64,000 nucleotides of DNA from Mytilus californianus (Eukaryota > Mollusca > Bivalvia > Mytilida > Mytilidae), in assembly GCF_021869535.1 (NCBI RefSeq), contig NW_026262604.1, positions 56,320,247 through 56,384,246 on the forward strand, in the 5' to 3' direction. Positions 8,190 through 20,616 of this stretch are shown here, piece by piece. The translations under genes and the position numbers were made by a program. A model generated the notes under the pieces. That model ran no database searches, was not told where the DNA came from, and worked only from the letters and a program-made list of their open reading frames with translations. Numbering within the stretch: the stretch's first letter is position 1; each line of letters opens with the position of its first letter.

Positions 8190-11100
8190 ACCATTATTTT
8201 TCTGTAGAAGCCATGGAATAGGCCAACCCCCTGTTTTTAACATTTTTTTTTTTAAATTTTGAGCTCTAGTTTCAATTTTTTTAACATAGCGCCCTTCGAT
8301 ACCTTGAGCAAAAGATGCACCTGTTTCTCTTCTACAAGACCTATATAGTCATATCCCGTGTCACTCCTCATTATTTTTCTCTAGAAGCCATGGAATAGGC
8401 CAACCCCCCTGTTTTTAATAATTTTCTTTCAAATTTTGAGCTCTAGTTTCAGATTTTTGAACATAGCGCCCTTCGATACCTTGCGCAAAAGATGCGCCTG
8501 TTTCTCCTCTACAAGACCTATATAGTAATACCCCGTGACACGCCTAATTATTTTTCTCTAGAAGCCATGGAATAGGCCGACCCCCCCCCCCCCCCCGTTT
8601 TTTTAACAATTTTTTTTCAAATTTTCAGCTCTAGTTTCAGATTTGTGAACATTGCGCACTTCGATACCTTGCGCAAAAGATGTGCATGTTTCTCCTCTAC
8701 AAGACCTATATAGTCATACCCCGTGACACCCCTCATTATTTTTCTCTAGAAGCCATGGAATAGGCCGAACCCCCCCCCCCCCCCCCCCCCCGTTTTTTTA
8801 ACAAGTTTTTACAAATTTTGAGCTCTAGTTTCAGATTTTTGAACATTGCGCACTTCAATACCTTGCGCAAAAGATGCGCCTGTTTCTCCTCTACAAGACC
8901 TATATAGTCATACCCCGTGACACCCCTCATTATTTTTCTGTAGAAGCCATTGAATAGGCCAACCCCCTGTTTTTAACATTTTTTTTCAAATTTTGAGCTC
9001 TAGTTTCAGATTGTTGAACATAGCGCCCTTCGTTACCTTGCGCAAAAGATGCGCCTGTTTCTCTTCTACAAGACCTATATAGTCATACCCCGTGACACCC
9101 CTCATTATTTTTCTCTAGAAGCCATGGAATAGGCCATTCCCCCTGTTTTTAACAAATTTTTCTCAAATTTAGAGCTCTAGTTTCAGATTTTTGAACATAG
9201 CGCCCTTCGAAACCTTGCGCAAGAGATGCGCCTGTTTCTCTTCTACAAGACCTATATTGTCATACCCCGTGACACCCCTCATTATTTTTCTGTAGAAGCC
9301 ATGGAGTAGGCCAACATCCCTGTTTTTAACATTTTTTTTCAAATTTTGAGCTCTAGTTTCAGATTTTTTAACATAGCGCCCTTCGATACCTTGCGCAAAA
9401 GATGCGCCTGTTTCTCTTCTACAAGACCTATATAGTCATACCCCGTGACACCCCTCATTATTTTTCTCTAGAAGCCATGGTATAGGCCAACCCCCCTGTT
9501 TTTAACATTTTTTTTCAAATTTTGATCTCTAGTTTCAGATTTTTGAACATAGCGCCCTTCGATACCTTGCGCACAAGATGCGCCTGTTTCTCCTCTACAA
9601 GACCTATATAGTTATACCCCGTGACACCCCTCATTATTTTTCTCTAGAAACCATGGAATAGGCCATTCCCCCTGTTTTTAACAATTTTTTTTCAAATTTT
9701 AAGCTCTAGTTTCAGATTTTTGAACATAGCGCCCTTCGATACTTTGCGCAAGAGATGCGCCTGTTTCTCCTCTACAAGACCTATATAGTCATACCCCGTG
9801 ACACCCCTCATTATGTTTCTCTAGAAGCCATGGAGCAGGCCAACCCCCCTGTTTTTAATATTTTTTTTCAAATTTTGAGCTCTAGTTTCAGATTTTTGAA
9901 CATAGCGCCCTTCGATACCTTGCGCAAAAGATGCGCCTGTTTCTCCTCTAGAAGACCTATATAGTCATACCCCGTGACACTCCTCATTATTTTTCTCAAG
10001 AAGCCATGGAATAGGCCAACCCCCTGTTTTTTATAATTTTTTTTTCAAATTTTGAGCTCTAGTTTCAGATTTTTGAACATAGCGCCCTTCGTTACCTTGC
10101 GCAAAAGATGCGCTTGTTTCTCTTCTACAAGACCTATATAGTCATACCCCGTGACACCCCTCATTATTTTTCTCTAGAAGCCATGGAATAGGCAATTCCC
10201 CCTGTTTTTAACAATTTTTTTTCAAACTTTGAGCTCTAGTTTCAGATTTTTGAACATAGCGCCCTTCGATACCTTGCGCAAAAGATGCGCCTGTTTCTCC
10301 TCTACAAGACCTATATAGTCATACCCCGTGACACTCCTCATTATTTTTCTCTAGAAGCCATGGAATAGGCCAACCCCCCTGTTTTTAACACTTTTTTTTC
10401 AAATTTTGATCTCTAATTTCAGATTTTTGAACATAGCGCCCTTCGATACCTTGCGCAAAAGATGCGCCTGTTTCTCCTCTACAAGACCTATATAGTCATA
10501 CCCCGTGACACCCCTCATTATTTTTCTCTAGAAACCATGGAATAGGCCAACCCGCTTGTTTTTAACAATTTTTTTTCAAATTTTGAGCTCTAGTTTCAGA
10601 TTTTTGAACATAGCGCCCTTCGATACTTTGCGCAAGAGATGCGCCTGTTTCTCCTCTACAAGACCTATATAGTCATACCCCGTGACACCCTTCATTATTT
10701 TTCTCTAGAAGCCATGGAGCAGTCCAACCCCCCCTGTTTTTAACATTTTTTTTCAAATTTTGAGCTCTAGTTTCAGATTTTTGAACATAGCGCCCTTCGA
10801 TACCTTGCGCAAAAGATGCGCCTGTTTCTCCTCTAGAAGACCTATATAGTCATACCCCGTGACACTCCTCATTATTTTTCTCAAGAAGCCATGGAATAGG
10901 CCAACCCCCTGTTTTTTATAATTTTTTTTTCAAATTTTGAGCTCTAGTTTCAGATTTTTGAACATAGCGCCCTTCGTTACCTTGCGCAAAAGATGCGCTT
11001 GTTTCTCTTCTACAAGACCTATATAGTCATACCCCGTGACACCCCTCATTATTTTTCTCTAGAAGCCATGGAATAGGCAATTCCCCCTGTTTTTAACAAT

Positions 11101-14100
11101 TTTTTTTCAAACTTTGAGCTCTAGTTTCAGATTTTTGAACATAGCGCCCTTCGATACCTTGCGCAAAAGATGCGCCTGTTTCTCCTCTACAAGACCTATA
11201 TAGTCATACCCCGTGACACTCCTCATTATTTTTCTCTAGAAGCCATGGAATAGGCCAACCCCCCTGTTTTTAACACTTTTTTTTCAAATTTTGATCTCTA
11301 ATTTCAGATTTTTGAACATAGCGCCCTTCGATACCTTGCGCAAAAGATGCGCCTGTTTCTCCTCTACAAGACCTATATAGTCATACCCCGTGACACCCCT
11401 CATTATTTTTCTCTAGAAACCATGGAATAGGCCAACCCCCCTGTTTTTAACAATTTTTTTTAAAATTTTGAGCTCTAGTTTCAGATTTTTGAACATAGCG
11501 CCCTTCGATACCTTGCGCAAGAGATGCGCCTGTTTCTTCTCTACAAGACCTATATAGTCATAACCCGTGACACCCCTCATTATTTTTCTCTAGAAGCCAT
11601 GGAATAGGCCAACCCCCCTGTTTTTAACAATTTTTTTTCAAATTTTGAGCTCTAGTTTCAGATTTTTGAACATAGCGCCCTTCGTTACCTTAAGCAAAAG
11701 ATGCGCTTGTTTCTCTTCTACAAGACCTATATAGTCATACCCCGTGACACCCCTCATTATTTTTCTCTAGAAGCCATGGAATAGGCCAACCCCCCTGTTT
11801 TTAACAATTTTTTTTCAAATTTTGAGCTCTAGTTTCAGATTTTTGAACATTGCGCCCTTCGATACCTTGCGCAAAAGATGCGCCTGTTTCTCTTCTACAA
11901 GACCTATATAGACATACCCCGTGACACCCCTCATTATTTTCCTCTAGAAACCATGGAATAGGCCAACTCCCATGTTTTTAACAATTTTTTTCAAATTTAG
12001 AGCTATAGTTTCAGATTTTTAAACATAGCGCCCTTCGATACCTTGCGCAAGAGATGCGCCTGTTTCTCCTCTACAAGACCTATATAGTCATACTCCGTGA
12101 CACCCCTCATTAATTTCTCTAGAAGCCATGGTATAGGCCAACCCCCCTGTTTTTAACATTTTTTTTCAAATTTTGAGCTCTAGTTTCAGATTTTTGAACA
12201 TAGCGCCCTTCGATACCTTGCGCAAAAGATGCGCCTGTTTCTCTTCTAGGAGACGTTTCTCCTCTAGAAGACCTATATAGACATACCCCGTGACACCCCT
12301 CATTATTTTTCTCTAGAAACCATGGAATAGGCCAACCCCCCTGTTTTTAACAATTTTTTTTCAAATTTTGAGCTCTACTTTCAGATTTTTGAACATAGCG
12401 CCCTTCGATACCTTGCGCAAAAGATGTGCCTGTTTCTCCTCTACAAGACCTATATAGTCATACTCCGTGACACTCCTCATTATTTTTTCTCTAGAAGCCA
12501 TGGAATAGGCCAACCCCCCTGTTTTTAACACTTTTTTTTCAAATTTTGATCTCTAATTTCAGATTTTTGAACATAGCGCCCTTCGATACCTTGCGCAAAA
12601 GATGCGCCTGTTTCTCCTCTACAAGTCATATATAGTCATACCCCGTGACACCCCTCATTATTTTTCTCTAGAAACCATGGAATAGGCCAACCCCCCTGTT
12701 TTTAACAATTTTTTTTCAAATTTTGAGCTCTAGTTTCAGATTTTTGAGCATAGCGCCCTTCGTTACCTTGCGCAAAAGATGCGCTTGTTTCTCTTCTACA
12801 AGACCTATATAGTAATACCCCGTGACACCCCTCATTATTTTCTCCAGAAGCCATGGAATAGGCCAACCCCCCTGTTTTTAACAATTTTTTTTCAAATTTT
12901 GAGCTCTAGTTTCAGATTTTTGAACATTGCGCCCTTCGATACCTTGCGCAAAAGATGCGCCTGTTTCTCCTCTACAAGACCTATATAGACATACCCCGTG
13001 ACACCCCTCATTATTTTTCTCTAGAAACCATGGAATAGGCCAACTCCCATGTTTTTAACAATTTTTTTCAAATTTAGAGCTATAGTTTCAGATTTTTAAA
13101 CATAGCGCCCTTCGATACCTTGCGCAAGAGATGCGCCTGTTTCTCCTCTACAAGACCTATATAGTCATACACCGTGACACCCCTCATTAATTTCTCAAGA
13201 AGCCATGGTATAGGCCAACCCCCCTGTTTTTAACATTTTTTTTCAAATTTTGAGCTCTAGTTTCAGATTTTTGAACATAGCGCCCTTCGATACCTTGCGC
13301 AAAAGATGCGCCTGTTTCTCTTCTAGGAGACCTATATAGTCATACCCCGTGACACCCCTCACTATTTTTCCCTAAAAGCCATGGAATAGGCCAACCCCCT
13401 GTTTTTAACAAATTTTTTTTTCAAATTTTGAGCTCTAGTTTCAGATTTTTGAACATAGCGCCCTTCGATACCTTGCGCAAAAGATGCGCCTGTTTCTCCT
13501 CTACAAGACATATATAGTCATACCCCGTGACACCCCTCATTATTTTTCTCTAGAAACCATGGAATAGGCCAACCCCCCTGTTTTTAACAATTTTTTTTCA
13601 AATTTTGAGCTCTAGTTTCAGATTTTTGAACATAGCGCCCTTCGATACCTTGCGCAAAAGATGCGCCTGTTTCTCCTCTACAAGACCTATATAGTCATAC
13701 CCCGTGACACCCCTCATTATTTTTCTCTAGAAACCATGGAATAGGCCAACCCTCCTGTTTTTAGCAATTTTTTTTCAAATTTTGAGTTCTAGTTTTAGAT
13801 TTTTGAACATAGCGCCCTTCGATACCTTACGCAAAAGATGCACCTGTTTCTCCTCTACAAGTCCTATATAGTCATACCCCGTGGCACCCCTCATTATTTT
13901 TCTCTAGAAACCATGGAATAGGCCAACCCCCCTGTTTGTAACAAATTTTTTTCAAATTTTGAGCTCTAGTTTCAGATTCTTGAACATAGCGCCCTTCGAT
14001 ACCTTGCGAAAAATATGCGCCTGTTTCTCTTCTACAAGACCTATATAGTCATACCCCGTGACACCCCTCATTATTTTTCTCTAGAAACCATGGAATAGGC

Positions 14101-14463
14101 CAACCCCCCTGTTTTTAACAATTTTTTTTCAAATTTTGAGCTCTAGTTTCAGATTTTTGAACATAGCGCCCTTCGATACCTTGCGAAAAAGATGCGCCTG
14201 TTTCTCTTCTACAAGACCTATATAGTCATACCCCGTGACACCCCTCATTATTTTTCTCTAGAAGCCATGGAATAGGCCATTCCCCGTGTTTTTAACAATT
14301 TTTTTTCAAATTTTGAGCTCTAGTTTTAGATTTTTGAACATAGCGCCCTTCGATACCTTGCGCAAAAGATGCGCCTGTTTCTCCTCTACAAGACCTATAT
14401 AGTCATACCCCGTGACACTCCTCATTATTTTTCTCAAGAAGCCATGGAATAAGCCAACCCCCA
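8190..14463. repeat. 177-bp satellite array, about 35 copies
   Basis: Tandem head-to-tail units of roughly 176-186 bp, each with the landmarks GCGCCCTTCGATACCTTGCG, CTACAAGACCTATATAGTCA, CATGGAATAGGCCAACCCC and a poly-T stretch before CAAATTTTGAGCTCTAG. Length differences come mostly from the C- and T-runs; two units near 8580 and 8770 have very long C-runs. A 15-bp local duplication is seen near 12247-12265. Short ORFs inside are by-products of the repeat and are not genes. Confidence 0.95.
9735..11505. repeat. Higher-order duplication (2 x 885 bp) inside the satellite
   Basis: Unit-specific variants recur exactly 885 bp apart, i.e. five 177-bp units. Examples: CTCCTCTAGAAGACC (9945 and 10830), GGCAATTCCCCC (10191 and 11076), and CACTTTTTTTTC followed by TTTTGATCTCTAATTTC (about 10389 and 11274). 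The array therefore grew by block duplication as well as by unit slippage. Confidence 0.85.
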
Positions 14464-14852
14464 TTTCTGCAAATGTGCATCTTAGTTCAATTAAACAATG
14501 ACATCAAAGGTGCTGTATTTTACAGGGAAGGACTACTTTTACATACGTTCTAAATGGAAGTGGGTGCATTGGTGGTTTTACACCTACAAATAATCCGTTG
14601 ACAGATGCAGATGTACTGTACGTGGTATTGAATATTAGCCTAAAAAGAGATGTGACTTGTTTTATCAATGGATGGGATAAATACCATTTCATGTTTGAGT
14701 TGAAATTGCAATATTTGGACGGAATTTCTGCCTGTTTAAATATTTTTCATTTAACGGCCGTTGATGTCTTATTCATTTTTTCGGTTTTTAGATATATCGC
14801 CTTATTGTTCGCTGGCTTATTGTTCGCTAGTTATTGTTCGCTAGCTTCAGCC
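14464..14852. other. Unique spacer between two arrays
   Basis: No gene recognised. A short GTTCGCTAG-type duplication lies near 14806-14842. Confidence 0.5.
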
Positions 14853-15620
14853 TGGTTTTGATGTCCGTTGTATGTCCTCTGAAATAAAGACTCCTGGCAA
14901 ATGTTAATCATACTACCGTTTGATGTCCGTTGTATTTTGTTCTCTGAAATCAAAACTCCTCGCAAATGTTTATCATACTACCGTTTGATGTCCGTTGTAT
15001 TTTGTTCTCTGAAATCAAAACTCCTTGCAAATGTTTATCATACTACCGTTTGATGTCCGTTGTATTTTTTTCTCTGAAATCAAAACTCCTGGCAAATGTT
15101 AATCATACTACCGTTTGATGTCCGTTGTATTTTGTCCTCTGAAATCAAAACTCCTGGCAAATGTTAATCATACTACCGTTTGATGTCCGTTGTATTTTGT
15201 TCTCTGAAATCAAAACTCCTGGCAAATGTTAATCATACTACCGTTTGATGTCCGTTGTATTTTGTCCTCTGAAATCAAAACTCCTGGCAAATGTTAATCA
15301 TACTACCGTTTGATGTCCGTTGTATTTTGTTCTCTGAAATCAAAACTCCTGGCAAATGTATCATACTACCGTTTGATGTCCGTTGTATTTTGTTCTCTGA
15401 AATCAAAACTCCTGGCAAATGTTTATCATACTACCGTTTGATGTCTGTTGTATTTTGTTCTCTGAAATCAAAACTCCTCGCAAATGTTTATCATACTACC
15501 ATTAGATGTCCGTTGTAATTTTTTTTTCTCTGAAATCAAAACTCCTGGCAAATGTGTATCATACTACCGTTTGATGTCCGTTGTATTTTGTTCTCTGAAA
15601 TCAAAACTCCTGGCAAAATG
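14853..15620. repeat. 65-bp tandem array, 12 copies
   Basis: GATGTCCGTTGTATTTTGTT recurs at 14860, 14922, 14987, 15052, 15117, 15182, 15247, 15312, 15374, 15439, 15504 and 15571, with TCTGAAATCAAAACTCC in each unit. Spacing is 62-67 bp. The ORFs over it only mirror the repeat. Confidence 0.95.
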
Positions 15621-15762
15621 CAATCAACCTGGGTTACATTATAATGAAGGAAAACAGTTAAAGTAATTTCTGATGATAAGTAGAATTCTTGTGTCGGGAC
15701 AATATGAATCCATCCACATGCTGCTAGAGATGAAAAGTGTCGTAATGTCTTAGTTTTAAAGT

Positions 15763-15964
15763 AGTTACTTGAAACAACGTATACGGGATCCGTAACTCTA
15801 CAATGTTGTGTTTGTGTTACCTTATATTCGGTAAAAAGCTCTTAAGAGCTTATGTTTGTATTGTTATATGTGAACCGAATCAAAATAAAACTTTCGTATT
15901 CGTATTGGTATTATATTTACTAGCCGTTACTTGAAACAACGTATACGGAATCCGTAACTCTACA
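15763..15964 (+). mobile_element. Retro-inserted LINE/SINE 3' fragment with 40-bp flanking duplication
   Basis: A 40-bp direct repeat, GTTACTTGAAACAACGTATA and onward, flanks positions 15803-15924 (copies 15763-15802 and 15925-15964, one mismatch). The 122-bp insert holds TCGGT...ACCGA around an AAGCTCTTAAGAGCTT hairpin, then AATAAAACTTT and a CGTATT tail repeated with variation. This matches the layout of the 3' end of the LINE at 48020-49805. A target-primed insertion of a severely 5'-truncated copy, with a long target-site duplication, explains all of it. Confidence 0.6.
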
Positions 15965-16303
15965 TTATATATTTACTAGCCAAACATTATCTCAGTAACT
16001 ACAGACATAACAAGTCCCGTGTAATTTTTCGATAACCATGCAGAGGAGGAATTACAGCCAGTTGAGTGGCCATGCACAATCTTTAAATCAATAGTATTTC
16101 ATTTAGCTTATTCACAAATGAACGGAGGTGTATATGATGCTTGAAGAATTAGCTCGTTCACAAGAGGAAGGAAACTATTCTTGGAACCAGTTACAAAATG
16201 TATACCGAATATAAATATTCTTCGTAGTCTTGTCAGAAGATTTTTTTTCAGAAGTCACTGTACAAAACCCACTTATCAAAGATACCAGGCTTATACTATT
16301 GTA

Positions 16304-16345
16304 CGTCAGACGCGCGTTTCGTCTACACAAGACTCATCGGTGACG
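16304..16345 (-). ncRNA. Hammerhead ribozyme motif, core mutated
   Basis: On the minus strand: stem I CGTCA/TGACG (perfect), CCGATGA in place of the conserved CTGATGA, stem II GTCT/AGAC with loop TGTGT, GAAA, and a 3-bp stem III before the GTC cleavage triplet. The one core change should prevent or strongly reduce cleavage. It lies in a mussel repeat of the retrozyme type. Confidence 0.7.
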
Positions 16346-16471
16346 CTCGATTCAAAAAAGTTAAAAGGCCAAATCACGAACAAACATGTACAAACACAGC
16401 ATTAAAATTACTGTCAAAGCTACCAAAACAACCAACAACAAAATACAAATCATTTTTGTCGATGAATAATG

Positions 16472-16620
16472 TATCGGGGCCTTTTATAGACGGCTATATG
16501 GTATGTTTTTTCTCATTGTTGAAGGCCGTACAGTTGCCTATAATTGCTTACATCCAATTTATTTGAACTTTGGTGGATAGTTGTCTCGTTGGCAATTATA
16601 CCACATCTCCTTATTTTTCT
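16472..16620 (+). repeat. Mussel interspersed repeat A, 3' part
   Basis: Contains GGGCCTTTTATAGACGGCTA, TTGAAGGCCGTACAG and the terminal TTGGCAATTATACCACATCT. The same series recurs at 19880-20292, 50090-50575 and 54690-55195, and in reverse at 33865 and 63740. Confidence 0.8.
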
Positions 16621-17194
16621 ATTAGCATGTAGTGTAAAGCGGAATGATACACAGATAAAATGTACAGCATTGTGACATGTGTAGAAAATGAAATGAATTT
16701 ACTTGATTATGTTTACATTAATCTAATTTCCTTAGATTTAATCAAGATAAGGTCTATTTAGGGAAAACATTCAACATAAATGTTAAACTGTGTCAATACT
16801 CATGGAGATTGTTCGAGATATACTAATAACAATACATGTTTGTTCACTTATAACAAATCAACAATATTTAAATAGTGTATCAAAATTGTCAATGACATAT
16901 CAATCTGAGGATGACCAAAACACCAAATTGTTTTTCTAAGTCTCCTTTGTTCGTATTTTACAGGATTCATACGGATTTTTTTATGATAAATAAAGTAAGT
17001 ATAGGCGGTTGATTGAATTTTTGTATTATTTCTGTACATTACAATTCTTATATATTTTTTTTATTAATCCGGATCGAGCACTTACCCATGTTACCATTGA
17101 CATTCTGTTATCTAGACGAACAAGCACCCAATACCCTATGGAGGTGATTACTTCCAACAACAGTTATAACAAGAAATGAAGTTATAGAATTTTA
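16621..17194. other. AT-rich intergenic DNA
   Basis: No gene, repeat array or structured element recognised. Confidence 0.4.
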
Positions 17195-17325
17195 TGCGAC
17201 TGTCATACAAGTGAGAGGTTTAGCTAGCTATAAAACCTGGTTTAATCCACCATTTTTTACATAAGGAAATGCCTGTACCAAGTCAGGAATATGACAAGTT
17301 GTTTTCCATTCGTTTGATTTGTTCA
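17195..17325 (-). repeat. Repeat C, one arm of an inverted pair
   Basis: Includes TTTAGCTAGCTATAAAACCT and CCTGTACCAAGTCAGGAATA. It is the imperfect reverse complement of 19372-19495. A third, shorter relative lies at 43380-43450. Confidence 0.7.
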
Positions 17326-17562
17326 GCTTTTGATTTGGACTTTCCGTTTTGAATTTTCCTTGGAGTTCGGTATTTTTGATATTTAATTTTTTTTTTAATG
17401 TATTGCCATCATGAAAGCAACAACTAAATAAACAACAAATATTTAGACCATAGCTAATAATAAACAAACACTTTTTAATAAGTTGGTGCAATTTTGTGTG
17501 TGTGTCTTGTTACATTGAAAAAGCAGAGGTAAAATTAACAATAAACATATGTAAAATAATTA

Positions 17563-17810
17563 AGGGAGCTATCATTTGATTTTTATGATTTTTTAGTTGT
17601 AATCTCGGTACTGCCTTTTTATTTTTCACTTTATTCGGTCCTGTCTTTTTCTTTTATTAGTTTATCCTACCTTTTTATACATAATTTGTCATCCTGCCTT
17701 TTTTTTTTTTTGCCTAGTTGTTCATCCTGCCTTTTTTTACTCAAAACTTCTGTCCTGCCTTTTTTCAAATTTCATCCTAGCCCCCCATAAAAATCAAATG
17801 GTAGCTCCCT
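17563..17810. mobile_element. MITE with AGGGAGCTA(C/T)CATTTGAT termini
   Basis: Inverted ends AGGGAGCTATCATTTGATTT and its complement at 17786-17810 enclose 248 bp. The interior holds repeated CTGCCTTTTT-type units (17613-17765) and ends with a C-run. No coding capacity. The ends resemble those of the larger element at 60288-61454. Confidence 0.7.
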
Positions 17811-19371
17811 AAGTTATACACGATTGTAACATTATGTTAATTAATTCAAGCTTTCAGCATGAAATCCTATATCTATCCTGAAGATAAAATACATTGCAAT
17901 CAATAATGTTTGTTAAATATACTATTTGTAGTTATTTAGTGATGTTCAAATCTCATAAATCTATTGATGATACAAATCAAGGTAACACACAAATACTGAG
18001 GAAATCCCATGAACTCCAAAAGGAGCGAGACGGGCTGTGTTAACAGTGTTAGCGTCTTCTAGTATGCATACATCACCCGCCATGGGAATCAACACTCAAA
18101 TTGTCACGTGTCGATAAAATTAGAGATTAGACGATTTTTTAGGTATCTAAAGATTTAATACTGCGAAAACACGTCGTTAGTGAGTTGAGACACAGACATA
18201 TCATATCGGGCAACTAAATCGTATGTAGTGTTGACCTTATTTCTTCCCCAATCGTTAAAAGAACTTCGGGAATGTCCAGATAGCCGATAATCTTCCATCG
18301 AAGTTTAATTTTCTTCTACATAGTCCTCACGTCTAATGTTAGATCATTAATTCCAGACCCTGTAATATGCCAAGCACTCAGCGTTTTGACACAATTCTCG
18401 ATTTATTTTGTATATTTTGAAAGAAATTAGATATGCCCAAAAACGCCATACACTTCAAGTGAAAGTTGATTTATTTTAGGTTCTTCTGCATACGATGATT
18501 CTCATGTAAATATGTTTTATTTTGTAGTTTTGACCCAGTAACAAACCCGGAAACATACTTCGTGCTGATCTGAGGATTCAAGCCCTTTATAACTAATTTT
18601 CAGTTTTGTTTTATGTAGTAAGGTTATCAATCAGTTCTGCTAACTATTTTGGTTGTCTTAACGACCTTGACTGGCCATTAAGCCCCAGCACGGTCGGGAA
18701 GGCGTTTGGTGAGCATTTAGATATTTTGTTGTCGTCAAGCTGGAAAAAGGCGGTCATTTTGGTTTAGCTGGATCGATTTGGTTTGTTGACATTTTAGTTT
18801 GGTTTGTAGTTTACTGTCTTCACAACGGCTGTTTCCAGGGCCAGGTTGATCAGCTGGGCAGCCCGCTAACTATGTCGTTGTTTTACTGGTCGAAGCAGAA
18901 GGTTGTTCAGGATCGGTGTAGTAGCTCGATATCACGCAATATATCTAGGCTTAGGTTGGGTTCTACCACGGTGGAAAACTGGTCCATTACCCAACACCAC
19001 GGATACAGGACTCTCGGACGTCAGCGCGGACGGACAAACGGACGACATAACACTTCCCCATCCACAATGGGTTTTGGAGTGTAACGCGGACCATTTATTT
19101 GCTGTAAACATGGATTTGTGTGTCGTTGAACCATACGGCCGGCATAACATCTTGTAGTTGGCAGATAATAAGGAACTGATCCAGCACGTCCGTTCAGCTG
19201 TAAGGACTGATACGTGACTGATGTGATGATTGGGTGATGAATAACAAGCCAATGTAATTTCTGCTTTCCAAATTTTTGAAGGGGTGTATCATTACAACAC
19301 AACTCCAATGTAAATTCAAAAAGGAGATCGAAGTCCATAAAAACTGACAAAATCAAACGTTATCAATTGAA
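17811..19371. other. Non-coding sequence between the repeat C arms
   Basis: No protein recognised. Fragments at 18000-18120 (CATCACCCGCCATG and CACGTGTCG) look like another mussel repeat. The two overlapping frames near 18870-19160 show no motif, and the reverse strand is also open there. Confidence 0.4.
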
Positions 19372-19495
19372 AGAACGAGTGAAAAACAACTGTCATATTC
19401 CTGACTTGGTTCAGGCATTTTCAAAAGAAAATGGTGGGTTAAACCTGGTTTTATAGCTAGCTAAACCTCCAACTTGTATGACAGTTGTTTATAGT
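19372..19495 (+). repeat. Repeat C, second arm of the inverted pair
   Basis: CATATTCCTGACTTGGTTCA, GGTTTTATAGCTAGCTAAAC and CTTGTATGACAGTTG mirror 17195-17325. The pair bounds about 2.3 kb. Confidence 0.7.
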
Positions 19496-19879
19496 TCCGT
19501 TATATTGACAACATTTGGTGAGCAACCCAAACAGACAAGATATGTTAATGTGACACTAATTGGGATCCAGCAGCCAAAACTGTGCAAACATACATCACAA
19601 CTGACAAAAATTCAAACAAACATACAAATAAATCTAACAAAGAAGTCAACAAAAAAAGGTGTTTAGTTCTTAATAAATTTGACAAAAACGCAAAAAAAAA
19701 ACAACGTTTTGGTAGTTGATAGAAAATTGACAAGGACGCCTATAAAAAAAGTTTTTGTAGTTGAAAGTACATACCGTATATAGAATATACTTTCACGATA
19801 CAATACAAATTAAGGAAAATATAAATACAAGGATAAACGAAACCTGGATATAGAATACGCGATCTGTATTTCAACCAGA

Positions 19880-20292
19880 TTGTGCTGTGCTACACCACTA
19901 TCCTAGATCAGGGGAGGACTGAGAGCTCGTAAACATGTTGAACCTATCTACAGTACTGTTACACCACTATCCTAGATCAAGGGAGGACTGAGAGCTCATC
20001 TACATTCTGTATATCATGCCGGTCCAAGTCAGAAGCCTGTGGTTCAGTGGTTGTCGTTGGTTGCTTTCTGTCATATTTGTTTTTCATTTATAGTTTTATT
20101 TTAAATTTGGATTTCCCGTTTGAATAGCTTCACATTTTATCATGTCATGGTATTTTATAGCTGACTATATGGTATGGATTTTGCTCATTGCTGATAGACC
20201 GTACTGTGGTCTATATAGTTGCTTATATCCACGTCATTTGTTCTCTGTTGGATAGTTGTCTCATTGGCAATCATACCACATCTCCTTGTATT
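19880..20292 (+). repeat. Mussel interspersed repeat A, longer copy
   Basis: Starts with two copies of ACACCACTATCCTAGATCA plus GGGAGGACTGAGAGCTC (19893 and 19962), then the CAGTGGTTGTCGTTGGTTGC and GGCAATCATACCACATCTCC segments shared with the other copies. Confidence 0.8.
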
Positions 20293-20489
20293 AGATACAC
20301 ATTGAGGGCGTTAGCCCGAATGGGTGTATCTTATTTACATCAAGATATTATTGAAGAATAATAGTTTTCAATAATTTAAGAAGGGGTCTTTCAGCTATTT
20401 GATCATATGTTATCGAAAAGCATAACAAATGCAGGGTATCCATTTTCATTTAACGACATCTTGGTATAAATATAGATTCTACAACTGCA

Positions 20490-20616
20490 TCGAGTGCGAT
20501 ACATTATTTATCTACCCGAGACAGTTAAATTTTCAAATTTAAAACGCGAGGCTCGCCGAGCGTTTTAAATATTTGAAATTTAACTGTCGAGAGTGGATAA
20601 ATATCGTATTGCACGA
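20490..20616. repeat. Long imperfect palindrome (about 55-bp arms)
   Basis: CGAGTGCGATACATTATTTA, then GACAGTTAAATTTTC and TTTAAAACGC on the left are mirrored on the right by GCGTTTTAAATATTTG, AATTTAACTGTCG and CGTATTGCACGAG, with GAGGCTCGCC at the centre. A foldback or cruciform-capable repeat. Confidence 0.75.

Noticed and set aside
8736-14692. Small ORFs in and next to the 177-bp satellite
   Set aside because: Each one repeats from unit to unit and changes with the length of the C- and T-runs; no protein motif.
18872-19356. Overlapping ORFs of 70-111 codons near 19 kb
   Set aside because: Open on both strands with no conserved pattern; probably a by-product of locally higher GC.
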